Assembly: GCA_030598305.1 (NCBI GenBank)
Contig: JAUVQC010000030.1
Coordinates: 1-9,930, forward strand
DNA from: Actinomycetes bacterium
Lineage (GTDB): Bacteria > Actinomycetota > Acidimicrobiia > UBA5794
Length of the DNA stretch: 9,930 nt
Direction: 5' to 3'
Both the position numbers and the translations under genes were made by a program. The notes beneath the pieces were generated by a model. That model saw only the letters and a list, made by a program, of their open reading frames with translations. It had not been told where the DNA came from and ran no database searches. Below, one piece after another: positions 1 through 7,479 of the stretch (the stretch's first letter is position 1; the number at the start of each line of letters is the position of its first letter).

Positions 1-55
1 CAGGGAAGGCTGTTCGTCGTCACCATGACAAGCGCAACACGTGTCGCCGAGGACC

Positions 56-61
56 AAGGAG
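56..61 (+). promoter_or_regulatory. Ribosome binding site deciding the DGPF gene start
   Basis: AAGGAG lies 5 bases before the ATG at 67. It favours that ATG over the in-frame ATG at 25, which has no close Shine-Dalgarno sequence and would add 14 residues unlike the family's N-terminus. Confidence 0.75.
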
Positions 62-66
62 TTCAC

Positions 67-417
67 ATGAAGTACGCATTGCTCATCTACGCAGACGAGG
101 CAGGCCAGGAGAAGGAAGGCACACCGGAGTTCGATGCGATGTACCAGGGGTACTACAAGTTCACCGAGGACATCACCGCTGAGGGCATCAACCGTGGGGG
201 CGAGGCGCTCCTCGATGTTGACAGCGCGACATCCGTGAGCGTGCGTAGCGGGGAACGCACCGTCACCGATGGCCCGTTCGCTGAGACGAAGGAACAGCTC
301 GGCGGCTTCTATCTCATCGAGGTCGATGACCTCGACCAGGCGATCGAGGCAGCAGTGCGTATCCCCAGTGTCAACAGGGGAACCATCGAGATCCGGCCCC
401 TCGTCGACTTCGGATAG
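67..417 (+). CDS. DGPF/YCII-domain protein, partner of the ECF sigma factor
   Basis: A 116-residue protein of the YCII-related (DGPF) family, a small cytosolic alpha/beta fold. It opens with the typical strand MKYALLIYAD. The family signature DGPF is at residues 68-71, followed by AETKEQLGGFYLIEV and a C-terminal strand ending in IEIRP. The length matches the family. Such proteins are commonly encoded beside group 42 ECF sigma factors, as here: the sigma gene starts 3 bases after this stop, in the same reading frame. The biochemical role of DGPF proteins is not settled. They resemble YciI-type proteins and may sense or process a small molecule, or simply be the sigma factor's target. The ATG at 67 is chosen for its AAGGAG and family length. 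Only 66 bases of upstream DNA are present, so the promoter may lie outside the window. Confidence 0.9.
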   Translation: MKYALLIYADEAGQEKEGTPEFDAMYQGYYKFTEDITAEGINRGGEALLDVDSATSVSVRSGERTVTDGPFAETKEQLGGFYLIEVDDLDQAIEAAVRIPSVNRGTIEIRPLVDFG

Positions 418-420
418 TCA

Positions 421-1674
421 TTGGGAGAGTCACGCAACGCCATCGAGGCCGTGTTCCGAGAGGAGCACGGCCTCGTCGTTGCGGGTCTCGCCCGATACCT
501 CGGGGACCTCGAGCTTGCAGAGGACGCGCTTCAGGATGCGTGCGTTGCCGCATTGGGCGCATGGACCGAGGAGATCCCCCGCAACCCGGCGGCATGGCTC
601 ACGACGACAGCACGCCGTATGGCCGTTGACAGGATCAGACGCACCCGGAACCTCCAGCGCAAGTACGAGACGATCGCAAGGCAGATCGATGGAATGTCCG
701 ATGAGGCACTCGACACCGATGTCGTCGGCGACGACCGACTGCGCCTCATCTTCACATGCTGTCATCCATCACTGGCCCGGTCGGCGCGAATCGCCCTGAC
801 GCTCAAGACCATCGGTGGTCTCACGACCGAGGAGATCGCCAACGCCTTCCTCGTTCCTGAGACAACCATGGCACAGCGCATCGTGAGGGCGAAGCGCAAG
901 ATCCGGGACGCGGGGATTCCCTATCGAGTCCCGTCTGACGCTGACCTACCCGATCGCCTCGATGCCGTGCTCGAGGTGGTGTATCTGATCTACAACGAGG
1001 GCTACACGACGTCGGCGGGTGAGTCGGTTCACCGTGGCGACCTGACCGGGGAAGCCCTACGACTTGCACGGATCATGGACGGTCTCCTTCCGAACGAACC
1101 AGAGACACTCGGTCTGATCGCGCTGATGCTGTTCCAGGGCTCGCGAGCCGATGCTCGTACCGATTCCGTGGGCGACGTTGTGCTTCTCTCGGACCAGGAC
1201 CGGAGCACATGGGATGGTGCCGCCATCAGGGAGGCACACGGGTACCTCGACAGGGCTATCGCGCGTGAGCGTCCCGGTCCTTATCAGATTCAGGCTGCGA
1301 TCTCAGCGGTGCACGCAGATGCAGTGAGCCCGGAGGATACCGATTGGGAGCAGATCATCGCGCTCTACGGTTCGCTCAGGCGGTTCGACGACTCTCCCAT
1401 CGTCCCCCTCAACCAGGCCGTGGCGGTTGCAATGGCTTCCGGCCCCCGGGCAGGTCTTGCGATGATCGATCAGATCGATGGTCTCGACGACTATGTGTAC
1501 TACCACTCGGCGCGCGGTGCTCTCCTGCGGGATGCGGGCGATCGGGCAGGTTCCCGTGCCGCATACGAGCGGGCTCTCGACGTGGCGACGAGTGATCATC
1601 AGCGAGTGTTCCTCGCCGAGAAGCTCAACCCCCAGCTGTTCTCTGGGCCAGAGACCGGACTCAGTCCGGTCTGA
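421..1674 (+). CDS. ECF-type RNA polymerase sigma factor, group 42 (long C-terminal extension)
   Basis: A 417-residue alternative sigma factor that would direct RNA polymerase to a small set of promoters. Region 2 spans about residues 8-78 ([17 protein letters not shown], then the [17 protein letters not shown] stretch). Region 4 spans about 105-165 ([12 protein letters not shown], then a helix-turn-helix around [21 protein letters not shown]). An extension of about 250 residues follows, with the YNEGY motif near 191-195 and TPR-like helices around 330-400 ([30 protein letters not shown]). This layout, and the adjacent DGPF gene, are typical of ECF42, in which no anti-sigma factor is usually encoded and the extension is thought to control activity. 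The start is a TTG two codons after the upstream TAG, in the same frame and without a Shine-Dalgarno sequence. This suggests translation by coupling or re-initiation. The GTG at 451 is a less likely alternative because homologues carry about ten residues before AVFR. Confidence 0.9.
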   Translation: MGESRNAIEAVFREEHGLVVAGLARYLGDLELAEDALQDACVAALGAWTEEIPRNPAAWLTTTARRMAVDRIRRTRNLQRKYETIARQIDGMSDEALDTDVVGDDRLRLIFTCCHPSLARSARIALTLKTIGGLTTEEIANAFLVPETTMAQRIVRAKRKIRDAGIPYRVPSDADLPDRLDAVLEVVYLIYNEGYTTSAGESVHRGDLTGEALRLARIMDGLLPNEPETLGLIALMLFQGSRADARTDSVGDVVLLSDQDRSTWDGAAIREAHGYLDRAIARERPGPYQIQAAISAVHADAVSPEDTDWEQIIALYGSLRRFDDSPIVPLNQAVAVAMASGPRAGLAMIDQIDGLDDYVYYHSARGALLRDAGDRAGSRAAYERALDVATSDHQRVFLAEKLNPQLFSGPETGLSPV

Positions 1675-1706
1675 GGAACGCCGGAGGCGTTCCCAACCGT
1701 TGGGTT
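1652..1706. terminator. Stacked hairpins in the convergent gap, probable two-way terminator
   Basis: Three inverted repeats lie back to back between the sigma gene (+) and the UPF0182 gene (-). The first has 10-base arms at 1652-1661 and 1663-1672 around one base and overlaps the sigma stop codon. The second is GGAACGCC / GGCGTTCC at 1675-1682 and 1686-1693, with a three-base GGA loop, and is the best terminator candidate. The third is CCCAAC / GTTGGG at 1692-1697 and 1699-1704. None is followed by a T tract in either direction, so a classical E. coli-type terminator is not shown. Hairpins without T tracts are often proposed as terminators in GC-rich actinobacteria. Confidence 0.6.
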
Positions 1707-1720
1707 CGTGGCGGGGCGAG

Positions 1721-4615
1721 CTAGGTGGAGGTGCCGTCGTCCTCGGCTGCGGCTACTGCGGCTTCAGCGATGATGCGGTTCGCCTCGGCAATGTAGCCTG
1801 CAGCCTCATCCACCCTCTTCTGGTACTCGGCGAGATCACCGCTCAGCAAGGCTCTATCAGCAGCGTCGAATGCAAGCTGGGCCCGGGCAAGGAGGTCTGT
1901 CACCTGTTCCTGGACCGTGCCCTCTGGTGGCGCTGTATCGCCATCACCATCGCCATCGCCGTCTCCGTCGCCATCACCGGCACCGGGTGCGCCGAACAGC
2001 AGCACCAGCACCTCGTCAAGACTGTCCGCTATCTCGATCTGGCTGTCGAAGGATGCAACAACCCGCTTGAACTGCGGGATGCCACCAGCGTCGGCGGCCA
2101 GGTAGATCGGCTGAACATACAACAGCGAGTCGTCGATCGGCACCACGAGAAGGTTGCCCTTGATGACGGTCGACCCTTCCTGGCCCAGGAGCGTGAACTC
2201 TGCTGACACCTTCGGATCCTGCTCGATGAAGTCACCGACCTGGCCCGGTCCATCGATCTGCCGATCAGCAGGCATCGTGTAGGAGATCAATGTCCCGTAT
2301 TCGTCCAAGGGACCGCTCTTGGCCACCACGAAGGACGACATGTTCGGACGTTTCTCCGGCGTGAAGGGCTGCATGAGGAGGAACGACAACCGCTCTTCCT
2401 CCGGAAGCTCCATCAAGAGGTAATACGGGAGCATCGGGCTCGTAGTGAACGTGCCGCGCAGCGAAGGCTTCGGGCTTGTCGAAGGGTCCCGAGCGATCTG
2501 CCACGGATCGTTGACCTGGTATAGGTCAACAGGATCGGTCATGTGGTAGAGCGTGTAGATATCTGTCTGCACCCTGAACAGGTCCTCTGGATACCTGATG
2601 TGTGGCACCAGTTCCTCGGGGAACTCGCTCAGCGGCTTGAAGATCCCAGGGAAGATCCTCTCGTTCGTCCTGATCAGGGGGTCGTCAGCATCGAACACGT
2701 ACAGATCGATCGTCCCGTCGTAGGCGTCGATAACCGCCTTGACCGAGTTGCGGATGTAGTTGAACGTCCTTGGAAGGTCCGATCCGCTGTTGAGCCTGGC
2801 AGTGCTTGCGAGCTCCGAGTACGGATACCTACTGGACACCGTGTAGAGGTCCATGATCCACACGAGCCGACCGTTGACCGTGACCATGTACGGGTCGTCA
2901 TCTGACATGAGGAACGGTGCCATGCGAGTGACGCGCTCCTCGATATTGCGGGCGATCATCACCTTGCTCGAGGCGTCGATCTGACTCGAGATCAACGTGT
3001 TGAGGTCGCCGAAACGCAGTGCCCATGCGAACCGCTTGAAGAAGCCACCGATCGCGACGCCACCCTCGCCGTCGTAGTGGATGGTTGACGTCGACTCAGC
3101 GGTACCGCCGTTCTGCGGGATGTCAACTTCGCCTTCGAGCGAGCCTGCGATGAGGAAGTCGTCGTGCGAGTCGTCAGAGAAGTAGATGCGTGGTTGGGTG
3201 ACGTCGAGGCTTGGGTCACCCGATCGGTTGACCGGGGGGATGTCCTCGAGCAGGAAGTCGGGAAGACCGTCAGTCGTCACATCGTTCGCTGGGCTGAGTA
3301 CGATGCCGAGGCCATGGGTGTAGATGAGCCGTTCGTTCACCCAGCCACCACCGGGGATACTGAGCTCGTCGAGTCCACGCGCCGCGGTCATGACCTGGGT
3401 GAGCTCTCCATTGATGATATACCTGTCGACATCGACGTCGTTGAAGTTGTAGTACGTCTTGATGTTCTGAAGCTCGGGATAGGTCTCCGAGAGCACCCCC
3501 GGGTCCCACAGCCTGATGTTGTTGATCGTCGAGCGATTCTCCTCAACGACGTCCGCTGTCAGATCCGTCGACGCGTTGAAGGGCCTGACGTCGACCTCAT
3601 CGAGGCCATAAGCGAAACGCGTGAAGTCCAGGTTGTGTTGGACATAGGGCAGTTCCTTGTTGAGTTCGTTCGGCTCGACAGAGAATCGCTGAACAAGCGC
3701 CGGATAGATGCCGCCGACACCAATGGACGTCACGAGCCAGATACCGAGTGCGATCGCCGGTAACGACCAGCCCTTGAACCACACGTTCACGAGCAGGATG
3801 ATCGCCGAAATGATCGAGATGAAGATCAGAAGATTCAGCGCCGGCACCTGCGCGTTGACGTCTGTGAACGAGGCTCCGAACACGGCTCCGCGACCCGAGT
3901 AGAGCAACTCCCACTTGTCAAAGACGTATCCGAGTGCCTTGAGCAACGCGATCACAGCCACGAGGATCGAGATGTGTGCTTTGACACCGTCGGATGTTCG
4001 TTGGCCGGGTGTACCGATCTTGATGCCGCCGTTGAGGTAGTGCGCCGCAACGACGACAAGTGTCGTGATCAACAGCAACTGGAACAGCCACCCGTAGACA
4101 TCACGGTAGAACGGCAGTCCGAAGACGTACCGCGAGATGTCGTTCTGGAAGATCGGATCCACTTTTCCGAAGGAGACGCCGTTGCGCCACTGCAGCCAGT
4201 CCTGCCACCACGCTGCAGCTCCGAGACCGATCAACACGGCAAAGAATGCCGAGAACCCGAACCGGACAGCTCCTGCTCGGGGCTCGATCCACTCGTGGTA
4301 CCGCTCCAGGATCTCCTCATCGGGAGTCTCTGCGAAGACGAACGAGCGGGGCGAGATCCTGTCAACGACGAACAGGTTTATCCATATGACGACGAATGCG
4401 ACCAGTGTTGCTGCGAATACGAGCCACACCTTTGTGAAGGTGAGCGTTGCCCACACGCCACCGGCATCGAGCGAGCTGTACCAGAGATAGTCGGTCCACA
4501 GCGTTGCACCCCATCGTGCGAGAAGCAGCACGAGGAAGCCTGAGACGGCAACGATCGTGGCGAGCCGACGGAGACGGGTTGGCTGGCGATAATTGGTGGG
4601 TTCGCGATTGATCAC
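1721..4615 (-). CDS. UPF0182 family integral membrane protein with large exported domain
   Basis: A 964-residue protein of the UPF0182 family, widespread in actinobacteria and of unknown function. About seven hydrophobic segments are visible, near residues 19-36, 63-84, 118-136, 174-194, 212-230, 260-281 and 284-305. The family's strongly conserved stretch FSVEPNELNKELPYVQHN follows at 311-328, then TRFAYGL. The region from about 306 to 870 is probably one large extracytoplasmic domain. A low-complexity linker of seven Gly-Asp pairs (880-893) leads to a charged, alanine-rich helical tail (about 900-964). The length is usual for the family. The start is a GTG with no Shine-Dalgarno sequence but with a TANNNT hexamer 7 bases upstream, suggesting a leaderless message. 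It is the last of four minus-strand genes, 47 bases after the DivIVA-like gene. In mycobacteria a UPF0182 gene lies beside a PDZ-S16 gene; here that gene is one position further upstream. A channel, transporter or scaffold role cannot be chosen from sequence. Confidence 0.92.
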   Translation of the reverse strand: MINREPTNYRQPTRLRRLATIVAVSGFLVLLLARWGATLWTDYLWYSSLDAGGVWATLTFTKVWLVFAATLVAFVVIWINLFVVDRISPRSFVFAETPDEEILERYHEWIEPRAGAVRFGFSAFFAVLIGLGAAAWWQDWLQWRNGVSFGKVDPIFQNDISRYVFGLPFYRDVYGWLFQLLLITTLVVVAAHYLNGGIKIGTPGQRTSDGVKAHISILVAVIALLKALGYVFDKWELLYSGRGAVFGASFTDVNAQVPALNLLIFISIISAIILLVNVWFKGWSLPAIALGIWLVTSIGVGGIYPALVQRFSVEPNELNKELPYVQHNLDFTRFAYGLDEVDVRPFNASTDLTADVVEENRSTINNIRLWDPGVLSETYPELQNIKTYYNFNDVDVDRYIINGELTQVMTAARGLDELSIPGGGWVNERLIYTHGLGIVLSPANDVTTDGLPDFLLEDIPPVNRSGDPSLDVTQPRIYFSDDSHDDFLIAGSLEGEVDIPQNGGTAESTSTIHYDGEGGVAIGGFFKRFAWALRFGDLNTLISSQIDASSKVMIARNIEERVTRMAPFLMSDDDPYMVTVNGRLVWIMDLYTVSSRYPYSELASTARLNSGSDLPRTFNYIRNSVKAVIDAYDGTIDLYVFDADDPLIRTNERIFPGIFKPLSEFPEELVPHIRYPEDLFRVQTDIYTLYHMTDPVDLYQVNDPWQIARDPSTSPKPSLRGTFTTSPMLPYYLLMELPEEERLSFLLMQPFTPEKRPNMSSFVVAKSGPLDEYGTLISYTMPADRQIDGPGQVGDFIEQDPKVSAEFTLLGQEGSTVIKGNLLVVPIDDSLLYVQPIYLAADAGGIPQFKRVVASFDSQIEIADSLDEVLVLLFGAPGAGDGDGDGDGDGDGDTAPPEGTVQEQVTDLLARAQLAFDAADRALLSGDLAEYQKRVDEAAGYIAEANRIIAEAAVAAAEDDGTST
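1937..1978 (-). repeat. Six-base coding repeat (seven Gly-Asp pairs)
   Basis: A 42-base run of imperfect GGYGAY hexamers (seen on the plus strand as variants of ATCGCC) encodes GDGDGDGDGDGDGD in the UPF0182 protein, residues 880-893. Third positions vary between units, so the stretch is conserved as protein more than as exact DNA. It is a flexible, acidic hinge between the large exported domain and the helical tail. The repeat could change in length by slippage. Confidence 0.85.
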
Positions 4616-4622
4616 GATGGCG

Positions 4623-4628
4623 AGTCTA
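4623..4628 (-). promoter_or_regulatory. Candidate -10 element, leaderless promoter of the UPF0182 gene
   Basis: Read on the minus strand the hexamer is TAGACT (TANNNT), ending exactly 7 bases before the GTG start at 4615. No Shine-Dalgarno sequence is present between them. I see no good -35 box at 16-18 bases spacing. The same arrangement precedes the next two genes upstream in this block, which raises confidence above what one hexamer would merit. Confidence 0.5.
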
Positions 4629-4662
4629 AAGCGGGCGCCGAGTCACGAGCACACGCGCCGAA

Positions 4663-6228
4663 CTAGGCGGGGCGTTCGCTCAACTCGGCAGCAGCGTCGA
4701 GGACGCGGCGCTCGGATTCGTCGACCCGCCACATACGGAATACCCTTGACACCGACGATGCAACCTGACGGTCTCCTGCCCCGGACTCCCGTGCCTTTCC
4801 GATCACACCAGACACCGCAGCGTGAAGATCCGTCGAGAACTCCTTTGCCGCATCGTTTCCGTCGGTCCTGGATCCAGTGATCGCTGTCGCAAGATCGCCA
4901 AAGGGCGCCTTGAATTTATTGGTGAATGTCTTGTTCGGCGTCCAGTCATCATCGACGCGCAGGTGCTCGAGTGACTCGTTCTGGAGATCGACAAGGGTGC
5001 GCTTGATCTCTTTGAGGGCAGCGTTCTGCAGGGGGATGAGTGTGGCATCCGCCGCGTCTGGCTCAGGGCCGGGTTCGGGTGGGGGCTCAGGTGCCTCTTC
5101 CTCTTCCGAAGTCGGGCGTCCGACATCTGGCTTCTCGTCGTCAGCTGTGCCCTCTCGGAGGCTCGCAAACAACGACTCGATCTCGTCTGGTTCCCTGTCG
5201 GACGCAGAGTCCGGCACGGGTTCGTCGTCTGTCGGCTCGACAGGCGGGGGCGCAATCACCGCTACCGTCTCTGGCTCAACGGTCTCGACCGTTGCAGGCT
5301 CGACCGTGACCGGCTCGACCGGAGTCCCGGTTCTCAATGCGACCACATCTGCCACGAGCTCCTCAGCATCCACGGGCTTGAGTGTCACAACCTTCGAAGG
5401 GGCAACGATCCGAACCGAACCACCATCTGATGTGTGATGCGACGTTGGGTCTGGCTCCCGATCAGGGACAGGTTCGGGAGTTTCCAACTCCTGTCTTCGC
5501 GAGTCGATCTCCTCTTCAAGGTGGCTGATTGATGCACGTGTCGATTCGAGCTCGGACAGCAATTCCGCTCTACGGTCTTCAAGCGCCCTCGCTCGCTCCT
5601 GGGCCTGTTCGGCCTGCTGGCTCGCAGCCGCAAGCATGCCATCGCTCTCACCTCGAGCGCCCTCGATCATCTCCTCGGACTCGAGTCGTGCGCCTCGGAT
5701 GAGCTCGTCGCGATCTCGTTTTGCGTCACCCGTCAGGCGAATCGCCTCGCGTTCGGCCTCGGCACGGATGAACAAGGCATCCTCTCTGGCAGATTCGATG
5801 AGGTCCTCGGCTTCAGCGATCGCTGACGACAGCATCGAGGTGCCCTCGTTCCAAGCCGCTGCACGCATCGATTGAGATTGCTCGATCGCGTCGGCAGAAA
5901 GTGCCTGGGTCTCACGCTCGGTGGTTGTGCGCCACGACGTGACATCCTCGTTTGCGCGCCGCCGCATTCCGTCGGCCGCGGCACGAGCGGCCTCGAGGAT
6001 CGATGCAACCTCGCCACCGATCGTCCCGAGTTCGAGCGCGAGGGCCTCTGGATCGTCAAGGCCGACCTTGAGTTCCTTCGTCTTGCGCCGCTCGAGCCTG
6101 GCGTTGAGTCGCTCGATGTCGTTGGCAAGGGACGAAAGATAAGCGTCCACCTCGGTGCGGTCGTACCCGCGGCGCGTGGTCTCGAACCGACGCGCTCTGA
6201 CGTCCTTTGGAGTCACATCATCGGCCAT
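4663..6228 (-). CDS. DivIVA-domain coiled-coil protein with unrecognised C-terminal domain
   Basis: A 521-residue soluble protein. Residues 1-45 match a DivIVA-type N-terminal domain (RRFETTRRGYDRTEVDAYL), the part that in DivIVA/Wag31/GpsB proteins binds curved membrane or division partners. Residues 60-250 are highly charged, Ala/Glu/Arg-rich and almost free of proline and are predicted to form a long coiled coil. Residues 251-395 are an acidic, proline-rich linker with repeated VEP motifs. Residues 396-521 form a compact, mixed-composition domain (NAALKEIKRTLVDLQNESL, then an FTNKFKAPFGDLATAI stretch, ending near VFRMWRVDESERRVLDAAAE) that I do not recognise. No membrane segment is seen. 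It lies between the PDZ-S16 and UPF0182 genes on the same strand. The ATG has no Shine-Dalgarno sequence but has TACGCT 7 bases upstream. The role is inferred to be a polar or septal scaffold. It is not a typical DivIVA/Wag31, which is shorter and lies beside the division gene cluster. Confidence 0.82.
   Translation of the reverse strand: MADDVTPKDVRARRFETTRRGYDRTEVDAYLSSLANDIERLNARLERRKTKELKVGLDDPEALALELGTIGGEVASILEAARAAADGMRRRANEDVTSWRTTTERETQALSADAIEQSQSMRAAAWNEGTSMLSSAIAEAEDLIESAREDALFIRAEAEREAIRLTGDAKRDRDELIRGARLESEEMIEGARGESDGMLAAASQQAEQAQERARALEDRRAELLSELESTRASISHLEEEIDSRRQELETPEPVPDREPDPTSHHTSDGGSVRIVAPSKVVTLKPVDAEELVADVVALRTGTPVEPVTVEPATVETVEPETVAVIAPPPVEPTDDEPVPDSASDREPDEIESLFASLREGTADDEKPDVGRPTSEEEEAPEPPPEPGPEPDAADATLIPLQNAALKEIKRTLVDLQNESLEHLRVDDDWTPNKTFTNKFKAPFGDLATAITGSRTDGNDAAKEFSTDLHAAVSGVIGKARESGAGDRQVASSVSRVFRMWRVDESERRVLDAAAELSERPA
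5263..5325 (-). repeat. Degenerate VEP repeat in the linker of the DivIVA-like protein
   Basis: On the plus strand the unit GGCTCGACCGG and near copies (GGCTCAACGGT, TCTCGACCGTT, GGCTCGACCGTG) recur about four times. They encode PVEP, VTVEP, ATVETVEP in residues 303-319 of the DivIVA-like protein. It is a low-complexity linker repeat of the kind that varies in length between relatives. Confidence 0.6.
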
Positions 6229-6235
6229 ACGCGGG

Positions 6236-6241
6236 AGCGTA
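6236..6241 (-). promoter_or_regulatory. Candidate -10 element, leaderless promoter of the DivIVA-like gene
   Basis: On the minus strand the hexamer is TACGCT (TANNNT), followed by 7 bases and the ATG at 6228, with no Shine-Dalgarno sequence. A CGGACA at 6258-6263 (four of six matches to TTGACA) stands 16 bases upstream and may serve as the -35 box. An inverted repeat GCGGAC / GTCCGC (6247-6252 and 6259-6264, six-base loop) covers the -35 and spacer and could be an operator. Confidence 0.5.
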
Positions 6242-6296
6242 CCGGAGCGGACGCCTGTGTCCGCGGATTGTGAGGGACAACAGATGGCCTACGTCA

Positions 6297-6334
6297 GAAC
6301 TCCTCCTTCATCGAGCGATGTGCCGGAGGAGTTC
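6297..6334 (-). terminator. Nested stem-loop just after the PDZ-S16 gene
   Basis: A perfect 10-base inverted repeat, GAACTCCTCC at 6297-6306 and GGAGGAGTTC at 6325-6334, encloses an 18-base loop. The loop itself holds CATCG / CGATG (6309-6313 and 6316-6320). It begins 2 bases after the protease stop codon (6337-6339) in the direction of transcription. There is no T tract after it, so it may be a terminator without T run, a 3' end stabiliser, or a processing site between the protease and DivIVA-like genes. Confidence 0.6.
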
Positions 6335-6336
6335 GC

Positions 6337-7431
6337 TCAGAGGGATTCGAGGAAGGCAAGGGCGTCATCGATCGTCTCGATCCGCACCAATACGATGTCA
6401 TCACCTGCAGCATCAACGGCGTCATCGAAGTTCGCTGCTGGTACCAACACTGCAATAGCCCCGGCATCGATTGCTCCGTACACCTTCTGGCGTATTCCCC
6501 CGATCGGTCCAACCGTTCCATCGCGTCGAATCGTGCCGGTCCCAGCAATGCGGTTGCCCTTCGTGATCTCATCGTCTGTGAGTTGGTCCATTATCTGAAG
6601 CGTGAACATCAAGCCAGCCGACGGTCCGCCGATGTTCTGGCTATCGATGTGAACCACGACAGGGAATTCGACGATCGGCTCGTTGTTTCCGAGCAGGACA
6701 CCAACCATCGGCCGGGTCGGGTCTTCTACGTGCGGACCAAGCGTGAGCTCGACATCTTCTTCCCGATACTCGTCGGTCGCGTCGCCGATGGGACGCTCGA
6801 CAATGAACTCCACCTCGTCACCGATCTCCAACCCACCAAGTTCATCGATGATGTCGCTTCGGAATGCCACCGTCTCGCCGTCCATTTCGACGATGATGTC
6901 ACCGGCGAGAAGCACGCCATCGGCTGCAGAATCGGGAACCGTCTCGATCACGAGTGCACCTGTGCCGATGAAAGTGACCTCATAGCCCAGTTTTGTCAGG
7001 GCAACGAAGGTCGCGTCCTGTTTCGACTGCTCCATGGCGTCGAGACTCTCGCGCCTCAGGTCATCAGGCGATACACCTGTTGGACGAATCGTTTCGCGTT
7101 CGCGAATCGTGACCCTGTCGTCGAGGCGACCAGCGGCATACTCGAAGATGTTCGCTTCCTTGAGCGACACGGTGAGGAAGAACAGCTCACCTTCGGTGCT
7201 GACGTTCCCTCCCTCGACCTCGATGAAATCCGACGTGTCATAGACGGGACCCGGGCTGAGCGTGTAGTAGGGAACGGTGATCGGCCATGCAATGGCGATG
7301 CCGATTCCCACAGCGATGAGGAAGACGGCGAGAATCCACGGCCACTTGGGATACGACTCGGGGGGTTGCACCGAGACGGGCACATCCGGAGCGGGTGGGG
7401 CGTCGTCGTGCACCTGAAGGTCTTGATCCAT
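6337..7431 (-). CDS. Membrane-tethered PDZ / Lon-like S16 serine protease (YlbL type)
   Basis: A 364-residue protein with a short proline-rich cytosolic N-terminus, one membrane segment at about residues 31-52 (WILAVFLIAVGIGIAIAW), a PDZ domain at about 155-230 (IGTGALVIETVPDSAA, GDIIVEMDGE) and a Lon-type S16 peptidase domain at about 255-364. The Ser-Lys catalytic dyad is intact: Ser271 in GGPSAGLMF and Lys316 in GIRQKVYGA, 45 residues apart as expected for S16. There is no AAA+ ATPase domain, so proteolysis would be ATP-independent, and the topology places the active site outside the membrane. The B. subtilis homologue YlbL degrades the division inhibitor YneA. The gene starts 48 bases after the sortase stop. 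The ATG lacks a Shine-Dalgarno sequence but has TAGTCT 7 bases upstream. A nested stem-loop follows the stop. UPF0182 genes are frequent neighbours of this family in actinobacteria. Confidence 0.92.
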   Translation of the reverse strand: MDQDLQVHDDAPPAPDVPVSVQPPESYPKWPWILAVFLIAVGIGIAIAWPITVPYYTLSPGPVYDTSDFIEVEGGNVSTEGELFFLTVSLKEANIFEYAAGRLDDRVTIRERETIRPTGVSPDDLRRESLDAMEQSKQDATFVALTKLGYEVTFIGTGALVIETVPDSAADGVLLAGDIIVEMDGETVAFRSDIIDELGGLEIGDEVEFIVERPIGDATDEYREEDVELTLGPHVEDPTRPMVGVLLGNNEPIVEFPVVVHIDSQNIGGPSAGLMFTLQIMDQLTDDEITKGNRIAGTGTIRRDGTVGPIGGIRQKVYGAIDAGAIAVLVPAANFDDAVDAAGDDIVLVRIETIDDALAFLESL

Positions 7432-7438
7432 TGCCGAG

Positions 7439-7444
7439 AGACTA
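7439..7444 (-). promoter_or_regulatory. Candidate -10 element, leaderless promoter of the PDZ-S16 gene
   Basis: On the minus strand the hexamer is TAGTCT (TANNNT), 7 bases before the ATG at 7431, without a Shine-Dalgarno sequence. It lies in the 48-base gap after the sortase gene. No convincing -35 box is seen. Confidence 0.5.
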
Positions 7445-7479
7445 CCGCGGGTTCAAGAATGCATCACCGACAATGCCCT

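Noticed and set aside
42..47. TGTCGC as a possible ECF42 -35 element (I recall TGTCGA as the group's motif)
   Set aside because: It is only 19 bases before the ATG, so the -10 and start of transcription would fall at or inside the coding sequence; the true promoter is probably upstream of the window.
25..66. Upstream in-frame ATG for the DGPF protein
   Set aside because: No Shine-Dalgarno sequence near it, and the extra 14 residues do not fit the family; the ATG at 67 has AAGGAG at the right distance.
1478..2206. Plus-strand open frame of 242 codons across the sigma 3' end and the UPF0182 3' end
   Set aside because: It overlaps two well-supported genes and the hairpin gap, and its translation resembles no protein family.
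3164..3763. Plus-strand open frame of 199 codons opposite the UPF0182 gene
   Set aside because: An antisense shadow of a strong coding frame, rich in Val/Asp/Arg as expected from mirrored GC-rich codons.
4877..5437. Plus-strand Ser/Gly/Thr-rich open frame opposite the DivIVA-like linker
   Set aside because: Its repeats are the reverse complement of the acidic VEP linker; the minus-strand frame has a recognisable DivIVA domain and is the real gene.
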